Shown: positions 15,690 to 24,750, counted from the first letter of the stretch. The stretch is 49,565 bases of DNA from Candidatus Blautia pullistercoris (GCA_019114545.1 DXFG01000057.1:1-49565); one strand, 5' to 3'. Notes: a model not told the origin generated them from the sequence alone. Numbers and translations: made by a program.

Positions 15690-17437
15690 CTGTGGAGCTG
15701 CTGAATCTGCTTTTGGATCAGGACCCCTGCGGCCTGGGAAAGCTGATCCGGTTTTTCTATCCGCACATAGTCCTGCTGGTAGATTCTGGAGGCAGCCAGG
15801 GTATCGGCGTCGCTGCCGTTTAGTATGGCCATGACCTTTATTCCTTCCTGCTTCAGATAATGGACTTCCCGGGCAGTATCTTCAATCCCGGGTTTTCCCG
15901 AATAGTCCTGGCTGAGTACTCTTCCTCTGGAAGGGTTCGCCGGGATCCGTCGGTCATCATTGGGACTGGCGTCTGTAAGGACCATCAAAATCCGGTTTGC
16001 AGCAGGAGAAGATTCCATAAGATGTCCCGCTCCCCGGAAAGCCAGTCCGTCCCGGTTCCAGCCGGCGGCACAGTAGCCGAAGATTTCTTTATTCCGGCCG
16101 TTGTCCTCATAGCTCAGAAAGCGGCGTATAACGGTAAAGCCTTTCAGAGTGAGAAAAGAATAGACCTGGAAAGGAATTCCGCATTTTTGAAGGCTTTCCG
16201 CAATAATGTATCCCTGGAGAGCGATGATCTCCTGGCTGCCCAGACGGGAAGCAGAGGCGTCCAGCATCAGGTCTACAGAGAAATCCGGTTGTTCTTCATC
16301 GGTGGTTTCCATAAAGATCCGGTCATCGTTCAGCCACAGGGCTTTCCAGACTTCTCTGGGAAAGATCTTCCCGGAACGGCTGGGGATTTTTAAGGGCTGG
16401 GGATAGACCAGCATGGCGTTTTTGATCTGCTGGGTCAGATGGTGGATGCTGCTTTGACAGAAATCCCGTCTGCTTTGATAATAACCTTCATTTTTCTGCC
16501 TTTGTGTCTCCGAATCCCGGAGAAATTTCTGCACAAGGGCATTTTTTTCTTCCTGAAAAGGAAGCTTTCCATCTGTAAAATACAGTCTGCAGTTTTCGTG
16601 GGTATCTGTACAAAGCAGGTTTTCCAGATGAAGGGAAAATTCCTCCGGATATAAAGGCAGGCCGAAACAGCTTTGGATATACTGGTAATCGGCAGCGCTC
16701 TCAGATGGCTTTTTCGGAAGAAGTTCCATGCCTTGACGGGGTATGATACTGCCTTGGGCACTGCCTGTCCGTCCCATATTCAGATCATCGCTGCGTACCA
16801 GTCGACGGGGCAGAGGCCCAAGAAAACGATGGGAGAATTTTTTCCTGATATCCGTAAAAAAGCCGACCAGAGGATGCTCCCGGCGATAACGGAAATACCG
16901 GTGAAAGATCTCCAGAGTCCGATCATAAATCTCCTGAGAGGAGATATCTCCAGGATATAAAAGATCTTTGAAAAGCTGCCTTTCCCAGGGATTAACAAGT
17001 CCTGGATCCTTTCCCAGTACCTGCCGCCATTTGGCAGACTCCAAAGCGTAGACCAGGCTGTTCTGAGCCATCCACTGCTGCCGGGATTTCTGTTCATCCT
17101 GCCGGAAAAAATCTCTGGCGTGTTCCAGACGAAGCTCTTTCAGTACAGGCCGACAGGGCTCTTCCCTTTGGAAGGCACAGTTTTCCAGGGCAATCCAGAG
17201 AAGGCCGTCATAGGTCTCCTTAAAAAGCCCTTCCTGTATGGTGGAAAACAGTTTTTCCATAATGTTCGGATCATACCATTTCCGTACATATCCGATAATA
17301 GAATTCATATAAAAATCCGGTTCCCCATCAAGCTGAAATGCCATAAAATCCGGTTGAAAATCATATGCTCCGGAAGCTGTCCAGATAATATTCATGGCCC
17401 GCCGCTGACGGGAAGTATACATTCTTCTATCTGACAT
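15686..17437 (-). CDS. VWA-domain protein partnered with MoxR-type ATPase
   Basis: A 583-residue cytoplasmic-looking protein with a C-terminal von Willebrand A domain. The MIDAS motif appears as LMLDASASRLGSQE, followed by a conserved TDASPNDD loop. The first 380 residues are helical and charged, as in NorD/CoxE/ViaA-type partners. The start at 17437 (MSDRR) lies 4 bases after the ATPase stop and suggests coupling; the track start at 17494 would overlap the ATPase gene by 53 bases. MoxR/VWA pairs usually remodel or insert metal into a client enzyme, but no client is evident nearby. Confidence 0.85.
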   Translation of the reverse strand: MSDRRMYTSRQRRAMNIIWTASGAYDFQPDFMAFQLDGEPDFYMNSIIGYVRKWYDPNIMEKLFSTIQEGLFKETYDGLLWIALENCAFQREEPCRPVLKELRLEHARDFFRQDEQKSRQQWMAQNSLVYALESAKWRQVLGKDPGLVNPWERQLFKDLLYPGDISSQEIYDRTLEIFHRYFRYRREHPLVGFFTDIRKKFSHRFLGPLPRRLVRSDDLNMGRTGSAQGSIIPRQGMELLPKKPSESAADYQYIQSCFGLPLYPEEFSLHLENLLCTDTHENCRLYFTDGKLPFQEEKNALVQKFLRDSETQRQKNEGYYQSRRDFCQSSIHHLTQQIKNAMLVYPQPLKIPSRSGKIFPREVWKALWLNDDRIFMETTDEEQPDFSVDLMLDASASRLGSQEIIALQGYIIAESLQKCGIPFQVYSFLTLKGFTVIRRFLSYEDNGRNKEIFGYCAAGWNRDGLAFRGAGHLMESSPAANRILMVLTDASPNDDRRIPANPSRGRVLSQDYSGKPGIEDTAREVHYLKQEGIKVMAILNGSDADTLAASRIYQQDYVRIEKPDQLSQAAGVLIQKQIQQLHS

Positions 17438-17441
17438 TTCC

Positions 17442-18350
17442 TTATCCTGCAAAAATATTTCCGGCAGTTGTTTTCTTAGAGATCCGGGAAGCAATCACAT
17501 CCTGGATCAGAGACTGTTCATAGGCGTCAAAGGCTTTATTGGTAATTCCCATATCCAGAGCTGCAAGGGGAGACAGTCCATTTTCCATCAGGCTTATGGC
17601 ATCAAGAAGACCTCGAAGATCCAGGACACGGCTGGTCAGCTCTCCGCTTTTGCATTTCTTCTCAATGTCCTGGAACAGTCCGGCAAACTGCTGAATATAA
17701 GAGTTTTTCATAGAGGGGAATTCTCTTTTTAAAAGCTTTTCCAGATTTTCCTGGGAAATTTCCGGCATATTTATGACCATGAAACGGGAGGTCAGAGCCT
17801 CGTTCAGATCTCTGGTCCCTGCGTATCCGTAATTCATGGTAGCGATAAAACGGGCTGCCTCATGAACAGAAATACGGCTGTAGCCGGGGACATTGATCAC
17901 CCGGCGGAAGTCCAGGGTAGAGTGGAGTACAGCCAGAGCCTCATTTCTGGCCATGTTGATCTCGTCCAGGATACAGAACCCCCCCTGGGCGGCACTTTCA
18001 TATACCGGACCAGGACGGAATACCACCTGCCCTTCCCGGAACGTGTCGGTGCCGATCATGTAGGAAGCATCCATGTTAATGTGAAAAGAGACATTCCAGC
18101 TGGGACGGCCAAAAGCCTCTGCCAGATTTTCTGCCAGCATGTTCTTTCCTGTGGCCTTTGCTCCGGCCAGAAGAAGATTTTTTCCGCAGAGCAGAGCCTG
18201 GGCCGCCTGCTCCCAGATTTCTTTTCCGTAGTATACATATCTGGGGGTTTTGCCTGAATAAGAGTTTCCCGTCCCATATTTATTCCGAAATTCCAGAATT
18301 CCCTGGACAATTCCTTCATCGATGTGTTCTTCTCGTAAAAAATTCAGCAC
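17442..18350 (-). CDS. MoxR-type AAA+ ATPase (CbbQ/NorQ-like)
   Basis: A 302-residue AAA+ ATPase with a P-loop LAGAKATGKN (residues 63-70), Walker B CILDEIN and the sensor/arginine-finger region ALTSRFMVINMP. The final Walker A position, normally Ser or Thr, is Asn (AAC codon), which is unusual and could alter Mg-ATP binding. The GTG start is preceded by GAGG nine bases upstream. The gene is first in a two-gene minus-strand operon with the VWA protein and has a hairpin-rich leader of about 100 nt. Related ATPases act as activators of partner enzymes; the client here is unknown. Confidence 0.88.
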   Translation of the reverse strand: MLNFLREEHIDEGIVQGILEFRNKYGTGNSYSGKTPRYVYYGKEIWEQAAQALLCGKNLLLAGAKATGKNMLAENLAEAFGRPSWNVSFHINMDASYMIGTDTFREGQVVFRPGPVYESAAQGGFCILDEINMARNEALAVLHSTLDFRRVINVPGYSRISVHEAARFIATMNYGYAGTRDLNEALTSRFMVINMPEISQENLEKLLKREFPSMKNSYIQQFAGLFQDIEKKCKSGELTSRVLDLRGLLDAISLMENGLSPLAALDMGITNKAFDAYEQSLIQDVIASRISKKTTAGNIFAG

Positions 18351-18665
18351 TGCTTTTTACCTCATTTAAAAAATTCAGCCGGATATATCTGAAATATTTT
18401 ATATCCGGACTGGGTGTACCCAGACAATATGTATATATGTATATGCAGGGTACTTTCTCACATTATTATAGCACTGCAGATCAGTGACAACAAGTATAAG
18501 CCTGTAAGGCGGAGAATCAGGATCACCTCCAGACTGTCGCAAAAAAGGTGTAAAATCTTTGACAGCAAAATAAGACTTTACACCTTTTATCCTCTTGTGA
18601 ACCTGACCATTTGGACTTTATGCTGCCGGGACACCGGAGGCTGTATCTTTCGTTCGTTCATATTC
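18351..18665 (-). promoter_or_regulatory. 315-bp intergenic region: MoxR promoter, hairpins and a terminator
   Basis: No gene was found here. On the minus strand, TTGTTG (plus 18488-18493) and TATAAT (plus 18465-18470) with a 17-bp spacer make a good promoter for the MoxR/VWA pair. In the leader, CCGGATATA/TATATCCGG (18379-18387 and 18400-18408) and CTGGGT-GT-ACCCAG (18410-18423) are perfect dyads that could be operators or RNA hairpins. The terminator of the upstream coiled-coil gene lies at 18541-18588. Confidence 0.6.
18541..18588 (-). terminator. Terminator of the coiled-coil gene
   Basis: Read on the minus strand, AAAGGTGTAAA pairs with TTTACACCTTT across a 22-nt loop and ends in a run of six T. 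The plus strand also ends in TTTT, so it may work in both directions. Confidence 0.8.
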
Positions 18666-19028
18666 TTACATATAGGTTGGGTGATGGAGCAGAGTATCGG
18701 CGGTATGGGCATTCAAAATTTCGTGAACACGTTCTACTTCATCAAAAATCATGTCATCCATGCGTTTTAATCCGGCGATGTCCTTTTTGACATTTTCCAT
18801 ATCGGTCTTCAGAGCGGCAACGTCGGTCTTTAGAGCGGCAACGTCGGTCTTCAGAGCGGCAACGTCGGTCTTTAGAACAGCAACGTCGGTCTTTAAATCA
18901 GCAACGTCGGTCTTTAAATCAGCAACGTCTGTCTTCAGACCGGCAACATCTGCTTTCAGACTGCCGATATCACTTTGCATGTCTGTCATTTTTGACAAAA
19001 TCAAATCTAACTTTTGTTCATCCGTCAT
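18666..19028 (-). CDS. Heptad-repeat coiled-coil protein
   Basis: A 120-residue protein with an N-terminal block MTDEQKLDLILSKM, eight near-identical heptads of the form LKTDVAx (about residues 24-80), then LKRMDDMIFDEVERVHEILNAH. Leucine and valine at a/d spacing predict a long rigid coiled coil, probably an oligomer. The repeats are also near-identical in DNA as 21-bp units, so copy number can change by slippage in whole heptads without frameshift. GGAGGGG precedes the ATG. Function unknown; similar short coiled-coil proteins occur in clostridia. Confidence 0.8.
   Translation of the reverse strand: MTDEQKLDLILSKMTDMQSDIGSLKADVAGLKTDVADLKTDVADLKTDVAVLKTDVAALKTDVAALKTDVAALKTDMENVKKDIAGLKRMDDMIFDEVERVHEILNAHTADTLLHHPTYM
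18780..18960 (-). repeat. 21-bp coding minisatellite
   Basis: About eight tandem 21-bp units of the type GCAACGTCGGTCTT(T/C)A(G/A)A.. on the plus strand encode the LKTDVAx heptads. Differences between units are mostly at the third and final residues of the heptad. Confidence 0.85.
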
Positions 19029-19421
19029 AAAAATCCCCTCCTAGTTGTTATATAGTGTATTATGAATTGTATCATGTGATCATGCCTGGTGTAAAGCCTT
19101 ATTAAAATGTCAAAGTACGAAAAAAAGTATCCTCTTTTGAAAGGGAATCTGAAGAAAATAATCAAAAGAAAAACGAAATGCTGCAAATTGCAAAATGAAG
19201 GATTTAGATGTTATTACAATCATATAAAAACGGAGAGAAAAAAGCAAGAGAAAAATCCTATTTTTCTATATCATTTGGGAGCCGGGCTGACTGCCCGGAA
19301 GAATAATAGAAAGGCTTCTTGCGTGGAGAAGGATTTTTTGATAGTATTTTACCAGAATAGTTATGTAAATGCCGAGATCCAAACGACAGGCATTTGCATT
19401 TGATACAGAGAGGACAGACGA
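19029..19421. other. 393-bp intergenic region before the second two-component system
   Basis: I see no convincing gene. The 98-aa ORF at 19107-19403 has a biased, Lys-rich composition and no ribosome binding site. A minus-strand promoter for the coiled-coil gene may be TTTACA (plus 19090-19095) with extended TACAAT (plus 19066-19071). Two plus-strand hairpins are present: CCGGGC-TGACT-GCCCGG (19282-19298), and AAATGCC with GGCATTT (19367-19395), the latter just upstream of the response regulator. Confidence 0.5.
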
Positions 19422-20105
19422 ATGAGCAGAATATTAGTGATAGAAGATGACCAGCTTTTAAATGGAGGACTTTGTTTTAATCTTCAAAATGCAGGATATG
19501 AGACCATACCTGTATATAATCTGGAAAATGCCTATCCTATGGTAAAATCCCAGAAATTTGACCTTATGCTGCTGGACGTAAATCTTCCCGACGGCAATGG
19601 ATTTGATTTTGCCAGAGAGATACGGGGATTTAATCAGAAGCCTTTAATCTTTCTTACCGCTCATGAACTGGATGAGGAAGTGATGGAAGGATTTGCGCTG
19701 GGAGCGGATGACTATATTACAAAACCTTTTAATGTGCAGATTGCTATGCAGAGGGTCCAGGCGGTTTTGAGGCGGACAATGGGAAAGAAAGAGGAGCATC
19801 TTTACCGGTGCGGGAATCTGGTGATCGATTTTGAGACCAGAACTGTAATAAAATCAGGGGAAAAGCTGTCTCTGACACCTACGGAATTTAAACTTCTCTA
19901 TGTATTTGTCAAGAATGAGAATATGGCTCTTACCAGGAACCTTCTTTTGGAAAAACTCTGGGACAGTGAAGGAAACTTTGTGGACGAGCATACTCTGACT
20001 ATCAATATCAGCCGTCTGAGAGCCAAAATCAAAGACGCCCAATATAAATACATAAAAACACTTTACGGTATGGGATATCAGTGGATAGGAGCGCAGAATG
20101 AATAG
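19422..20105 (+). CDS. OmpR-family response regulator (second system)
   Basis: A 227-residue regulator with receiver motifs VIEDD, D52 in LLDVNLPDG, and ITKPFN, and a winged-helix output domain with TPTEFKLL and the recognition helix NISRLRAKIKD. It overlaps the kinase gene by 8 bases. It faces a convergent FtsX permease/ATPase pair, the usual partner of this type. Candidate binding sites are the TGTAACA/TGCAACA direct repeats at 24454-24488. Confidence 0.9.
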   Translation: MSRILVIEDDQLLNGGLCFNLQNAGYETIPVYNLENAYPMVKSQKFDLMLLDVNLPDGNGFDFAREIRGFNQKPLIFLTAHELDEEVMEGFALGADDYITKPFNVQIAMQRVQAVLRRTMGKKEEHLYRCGNLVIDFETRTVIKSGEKLSLTPTEFKLLYVFVKNENMALTRNLLLEKLWDSEGNFVDEHTLTINISRLRAKIKDAQYKYIKTLYGMGYQWIGAQNE

Positions 20106-21126
20106 AAAAATAAGTGCAGATACGTTTGTCATGGCAGCGGCTATAGGAGCTTGTGTTCTGTTTCTGGTTGCTACGGCATGTTTTGGAGAAAGAAACTTTT
20201 TTACCTTTCTGTGTTACGGTTTCGGAGTGCTGATGATCCTGATGATTCTGGCAGTGTACGGGATCTTCCGGAAGGCTTTTCTCAAATTCTCAGATAAGGT
20301 ATGCAGACAGGTGGAAGAGCTTACGAAGGGAAATTTCCAGGATCCCGGGCCGGAGGAGGACACCCTTACTTCTAAGATTGAAATGAAGCTGGATAAGCTG
20401 TCCGATGTGATCCATTCTTCTTTAAGTACCCAGGAATTTCAGAAACAGGAGGTCCAGCAGATGGTATCGGATATCTCTCACCAGTTGAAAACCCCCATTG
20501 CCAATATCACCATGTACAGTTCTATGCTGGATTCGGGAAATTTTTCCATTGAGCAGAGAAGGCAGTTTGCCCAGGTCATTGAAAATCAGGTAAAAAAACT
20601 GGAATTCCTAGTGGATTCACTGATGAAAATGTCTCGCCTGGAAACTTCTCTGATTCATCTGGAAGTAAAACCTGCCAGGATCTTTGATACGCTTTTCCAG
20701 GCCCTGTCTCAGGTTGGCGCAAAGGCGGAATTCAAAGAGATCCAGCTGTCATGCAGCTGTGACGAGGACCTGGTGGTTTCCCACGACCCCAAATGGACCC
20801 AGGAAGCGCTGTTTAATATCCTGGATAATGCAGTGAAATATACCCCTGAAGGCGGCAGGATAACAGTGAACACAGAGGTATGGGAGATGTTCACCAAGAT
20901 TGATATTTCCGATACAGGAATCGGCATTGCCAGGGAACATTACGAGGACATTTTCAAACGGTTTTACCGGGAAGGAAAGGTACACCTGGAAGAAGGAGTG
21001 GGTATCGGATTGTACTTAAGCCGGCAGATTATCACCCGCCAGGGAGGTTATATAAGAGTTTCCTCAAAAGAGGGAGAAGGAACCACCTTTTCTGTATTTC
21101 TGCCTAATTTACACGAAAGAAAGTAA
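20098..21126 (+). CDS. Sensor histidine kinase with minimal extracellular loop
   Basis: A 342-residue kinase with two membrane helices (about 10-29 and 34-56) and a loop of only a few residues outside, again the intramembrane-sensing design. The H-box SDISHQLKTPIANI contains H128, followed by N-box NILDNAVKYT and G-boxes DTGIGI and GVGIGLYLS. It forms a translationally coupled pair with the regulator. The probable sensor input is the neighbouring FtsX-type transporter. Confidence 0.9.
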   Translation: MNRKISADTFVMAAAIGACVLFLVATACFGERNFFTFLCYGFGVLMILMILAVYGIFRKAFLKFSDKVCRQVEELTKGNFQDPGPEEDTLTSKIEMKLDKLSDVIHSSLSTQEFQKQEVQQMVSDISHQLKTPIANITMYSSMLDSGNFSIEQRRQFAQVIENQVKKLEFLVDSLMKMSRLETSLIHLEVKPARIFDTLFQALSQVGAKAEFKEIQLSCSCDEDLVVSHDPKWTQEALFNILDNAVKYTPEGGRITVNTEVWEMFTKIDISDTGIGIAREHYEDIFKRFYREGKVHLEEGVGIGLYLSRQIITRQGGYIRVSSKEGEGTTFSVFLPNLHERK

Positions 21127-21151
21127 AAGATTATGATATAAAATAAAAATG

Positions 21152-21195
21152 GCGCCTCATCACTGTCTTCGGACATTGAATGAGGCGCTGTTTTG
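21152..21195. terminator. Bidirectional terminator between kinase and permease genes
   Basis: GCGCCTCAT and ATGAGGCGC form a perfect 9-bp stem with an inner TGTC-TTCG-GACA hairpin. TTTT follows on the plus strand and ATTTTTATTTT on the minus strand. Confidence 0.85.
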
Positions 21196-21291
21196 TTTAG
21201 CAGGATGTGTACTTGTGCAAAGTGGAAATTTGTCGCAAAAGTGACGGCCCTCGGCGTAAGAACTCAGCAGGAGAAACTTTTTCTTCGGGAG

Positions 21292-23655
21292 TTATTCGTC
21301 TCTTTTCAACCGTTCCATTAAGCCGGCTTTTGTGAAATGCCGGTAGCATACAAGGGTGATCCCCATGGGAACTGCCAGTACAAAAAGGCTCCATAAAAGT
21401 AGGGGCACCAAAGGCAGATGATAGGGCAGGACAGAAGGTGAGGAGAGGAAAAGGAACCGGTAAAGGAGAAAATTTATCCCCACACCCAGAACCCAGGAAA
21501 TGACCAAAGGCATCCGGCACATATACAGGCATTCGTAAAGAAGCATTTTTTTAATTTCTTTTCTGGTCATTCCTACTGCCTCAAAAAGCGCCAGCTCCCG
21601 GTTCTGGGTAACCATTTTGTTCAGCGTAGAGTTTAATAGATTCAGAACGCTGAAGATGATCACGATAAGGGTTGCTCCGGCAAAGAGGAGGAGAAGGAGA
21701 CGATTCTGTCTGGCCAGCTCCTGATGGTAATCTTCGTAGGAATCCATAAGGATCAGGGGACAATCCCTGGAAAACTCTTTCAGATACTGCTCCAGTTCGG
21801 GAGAAGCTATATGATTTTTGGTAGTGATATATACCATACTGACTGTATTGACATCCGGATACATCTTTTCAAATACAGAGACAGGCACCAGAAAACTGGT
21901 ATTCAAAGGCACATAGTCTTCTGAGAATTTCGGGTCAATGGTTCCTGCTACAGGAAGTGAAATGTTCTCATAACCGCTGCCATTGTAATAATTCAGAGAA
22001 ATGCTGCCTTTCTGAAAATAATCAGTTCCATAGTAATAGATGGGATTGTAGAGTACACTTTCCTTTTCCTCCAGTTCATCATAGGTAAGACTGCTGTCTG
22101 ACAGATAAGGCTTCATAAGAGAAAATATTTTTTCGTCAAATGCGATCAGATTTGTGGATTCAGAACCCTGATCTGTGAGAACATTTACAAATTCTTCATG
22201 AAGGGGAAAAACTTTTTCTACATCCGAAAAGGTCCCCAGTTTTTCCAAAAATTCCTGGCTGAAAATATTCTGCTCCTGATATTCTATCAGTTCTGTATCG
22301 GAAGAATTCAGGTATTCAGAGTTAAAAGAAAGAATATAATCTGCTTCCTGAAAATACCCGGAACGTACTCTGAGGTCAATGTTCCAAAAACTTATATAAG
22401 CAGCGGTAAGTAGAAAGAAAATACCTCCTGTTACCATGGAAAGCCGGGTAAAAAACATTTTCTTCCGGTTTTTTTTCGCTCGCATCTTGCCCAGGGAGCG
22501 GCAGGAAATCCTGCCGGAAAAGGAAAAATCAGAGTTTTCCTGCCAGATCAGAGCCTTCCAGGGTGTAATCCTGGAAGCGACTTTTGCCGGCTTTTGGAGA
22601 AAAGCCATGAGGAAAATATAGGAACAGAAAAACACGATCAGTCCAATGCCGGCCATATAAGGCAGACTCCATTGACCTGTTACAGCACCGGCCAGGAGCA
22701 GACCTGGAAGGATTCCTGTCGTACTGCCCAGCAGACACAGCATAGAACTTTCCAGATTTACCATCCGCCGGATCTGTCCGGCAGTCATTCCCAGGGTCTG
22801 CATCTGTCCGAAAGCCTGTATCCTGGACATGATAGAGATATAGAAAATGCTGTAGATCACCAGCAGTCCGATGACCATCACCAGCAGGTCCAGGAAAAAA
22901 TAAACCAAGATCACAGAAGGAGTAAGAGGATTGGTATCAATGCTGTAGTAATTGGGGGATGTCTGGCTGTCTGAAATCCCGCATTCTTCGCCGATCCGAG
23001 CCAGGAGAGCAGAGGATTTTTCCAAACCACCGGAAAGAAATTCCTGTTTCAGCCAGACTTTCAGGCTGAAATCTTTACCTGTAAATAAGGGACTGGTTTC
23101 AGCAAAAAGGCCAGATACATAAAAGTTTGGAATACTGGTTCCTGAGGCTGCTTTTGCAATGCCGCAGACCTGAAGTCTCAGGGACCTGCCGCTGCTTTGG
23201 AAAGTATAGACCTTTCCCAAAGCAGCATGGAGTTTTTTTGCCAGAGTGCTGTCAAGGAGGATATCATCTGCGCCTTTGGGCAGGCTTCCCTCTATCAGTT
23301 CGCAGCCCGGGAAACTGCCCTCCGGAGATTTCTGATATACGGGTCTGGCATATTCCCCCTCCAGCTGTCCCAGATCTCCGTATTTTTCCAGAAAGACCTT
23401 TTCAAAATGGGAGTCCTGGGATAAGGCGGAGATTTCCTCCTGTGTCAGGGACGTATAGACGGCATGCTCTTCACCTGCGAAATCTTCATAGGCAGTCAGA
23501 TAATCCAGGGTATTGACACAGGGCAGGAATGTCATGACAAAGGTACAGGTGCAGATTGTAAATAAGATACAAAAGGTACGGAACCGGTTGGTCTTTAATG
23601 ATTTGAACACCAGTTTCCAGGCAGGTTTTCGGTTATTATTGGTAATTAAAGACAT
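21292..23655 (-). CDS. FtsX-like ABC permease (second system)
   Basis: A 787-residue permease with two FtsX modules: a first helix near residues 23-45, a roughly 180-residue outer domain, three helices near 245-350, another helix near 425, a second outer domain (about 445-655), and three C-terminal helices. This pseudo-duplicated layout differs from the 10-helix BceB-like protein at 10590 and is closer to MacB/YtrF-like transporters. The start MSLITNNN at 23655 has GGGGAGAG upstream; the track GTG at 23667 is an alternative. It overlaps the ATPase gene by 10 bases. Confidence 0.87.
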   Translation of the reverse strand: MSLITNNNRKPAWKLVFKSLKTNRFRTFCILFTICTCTFVMTFLPCVNTLDYLTAYEDFAGEEHAVYTSLTQEEISALSQDSHFEKVFLEKYGDLGQLEGEYARPVYQKSPEGSFPGCELIEGSLPKGADDILLDSTLAKKLHAALGKVYTFQSSGRSLRLQVCGIAKAASGTSIPNFYVSGLFAETSPLFTGKDFSLKVWLKQEFLSGGLEKSSALLARIGEECGISDSQTSPNYYSIDTNPLTPSVILVYFFLDLLVMVIGLLVIYSIFYISIMSRIQAFGQMQTLGMTAGQIRRMVNLESSMLCLLGSTTGILPGLLLAGAVTGQWSLPYMAGIGLIVFFCSYIFLMAFLQKPAKVASRITPWKALIWQENSDFSFSGRISCRSLGKMRAKKNRKKMFFTRLSMVTGGIFFLLTAAYISFWNIDLRVRSGYFQEADYILSFNSEYLNSSDTELIEYQEQNIFSQEFLEKLGTFSDVEKVFPLHEEFVNVLTDQGSESTNLIAFDEKIFSLMKPYLSDSSLTYDELEEKESVLYNPIYYYGTDYFQKGSISLNYYNGSGYENISLPVAGTIDPKFSEDYVPLNTSFLVPVSVFEKMYPDVNTVSMVYITTKNHIASPELEQYLKEFSRDCPLILMDSYEDYHQELARQNRLLLLLFAGATLIVIIFSVLNLLNSTLNKMVTQNRELALFEAVGMTRKEIKKMLLYECLYMCRMPLVISWVLGVGINFLLYRFLFLSSPSVLPYHLPLVPLLLWSLFVLAVPMGITLVCYRHFTKAGLMERLKRDE

Positions 23656-24344
23656 GGCTCTCCCCACTTTCTCCCGACAATATGGCCGTCTTCGATATGA
23701 ATGATACGGTCTGCCATCTGAGCAATTTCATCATTGTGAGTAATCATTACAATGGTTTGATGAAAACGCATACTGGAAGACTTCAGAAGGCCTACCACTT
23801 CCAGACTGGTACGGGAATCCAGGTTTCCGGTAGGCTCGTCGCACAAAAGGATAGAGGGTTTTACCGCCAGAGCCCTGGCAATGGCAACCCGTTGCTGCTG
23901 GCCGCCGGAAAGCTGGGTCACATTCCGCTCCAGCTTATCCTGAATACCAAGCCAGCAGGTAATCTCCTGGATAAATTCTTTATCCGGCTGGTTCCCATCG
24001 ATCTCAATGGGGAAAATAATATTTTCATATACATTCAGCATGGGGATCAGATTATAATTCTGAAAAACAATGCCGATATTTCTTCTGCGGTAAATAGAGG
24101 CCTGTTCTGGAGAAAGCTTTGACAGATCTCTTCCTGCTACAAGGACCTGCCCGCTGTCCGGGGTGTCCAGCCCGCCCATCATATGGAGAAGGGTGGATTT
24201 CCCGCTTCCACTTGCCCCTACAATAGCAGTAAAAGTTCCCTCTTCAATAGTCAAAGAAATATGGTCCAGGGCTTTTACCAGAGAAAAGTCTTTTCCATAA
24301 GATTTACACAAATCTTTTATTTCTATAATCGTTCCCTTATTCAT
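23646..24344 (-). CDS. ABC transporter ATP-binding protein (second system)
   Basis: A 232-residue MacB/LolD-type ATPase with Walker [10 protein letters not shown], signature LSGGQQQR, Walker [13 protein letters not shown] and switch His in MITHNDE. The start at 24344 (MNKGTIIEI) follows AAAGGAGGTTCTG; the track start at 24365 would include the Shine-Dalgarno. It precedes its permease in a minus-strand operon and is divergent from a small hydrophobic peptide gene. Confidence 0.92.
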   Translation of the reverse strand: MNKGTIIEIKDLCKSYGKDFSLVKALDHISLTIEEGTFTAIVGASGSGKSTLLHMMGGLDTPDSGQVLVAGRDLSKLSPEQASIYRRRNIGIVFQNYNLIPMLNVYENIIFPIEIDGNQPDKEFIQEITCWLGIQDKLERNVTQLSGGQQQRVAIARALAVKPSILLCDEPTGNLDSRTSLEVVGLLKSSSMRFHQTIVMITHNDEIAQMADRIIHIEDGHIVGRKWGEPCL

Positions 24345-24453
24345 CAGAACCTCCTTTAAAGCCATAGTTTCCGGGAATATTTTTTACTATATTTACTCTA
24401 CCATAGAATCCTATCAGGAATGTCTCAGACTTTCAAATAAAATCTCTCGATTT

Positions 24454-24488
24454 TGTAACAATTCAGAAGATGTAACAGAACTGCAACA
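24454..24488. promoter_or_regulatory. Tandem direct repeats, candidate response-regulator site
   Basis: TGTAACA (24454-24460), TGTAACA (24471-24477) and TGCAACA (24482-24488) lie in the divergent region between the ATPase and the 60-aa peptide gene. The last two are spaced 11 bp start to start, one helical turn, the spacing typical of OmpR-family dimers bound head to tail. They could serve either direction. Confidence 0.55.
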
Positions 24489-24567
24489 ATTTTCCCATGA
24501 AATGAGAGGATATTGAAATATAGGAAGGCTATGATAAAAACAAAAAAAGAAAGAGGAGTGAGAGATC

Positions 24568-24750
24568 ATGAAAAAGATCGTAACAAAAACAGCCGCTGCT
24601 TTATCAGGAATACTTATGCTTTTCGCCGCCGTAAGCGCAGGTCCCGGACTGGCAGCGGCGATGGCGGATCTGATGGGATATATGATATATTTAAGCGTGT
24701 TTGCAGCGCCGGTATGGTATTTTTCAAAGAAAACTAAATGTAACTATTGA
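24568..24750 (+). CDS. 60-aa hydrophobic peptide
   Basis: A short protein with a basic N-terminus (MKKIVTKT), a hydrophobic helix with small residues (AALSGILMLFAAVSAG), a second helix (MGYMIYLSVFAAPVWYF) and a basic tail SKKTKCNY. AGAGGAGTGAGAGATC gives a usable ribosome binding site. It could be a small transporter or kinase modulator or a bacteriocin-like peptide; there is no known family motif. Its stop codon lies inside the Rrf2 operator of the next gene. Confidence 0.6.
   Translation: MKKIVTKTAAALSGILMLFAAVSAGPGLAAAMADLMGYMIYLSVFAAPVWYFSKKTKCNY

Noticed and set aside
18780-18960. CRISPR-like tandem repeat
   Set aside because: The units are directly adjacent 21-mers without unique spacers and encode heptads, so it is a coding minisatellite.
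18751-19044. 97-aa repeat-containing ORF opposite the coiled-coil gene
   Set aside because: It is the mirror of the heptad repeats; the minus-strand frame has the ribosome binding site, coiled-coil periodicity and a terminator.
19107-19403. 98-aa ORF before the second response regulator
   Set aside because: Lys-rich, no Shine-Dalgarno, crosses two hairpins and no family features; treated as intergenic.
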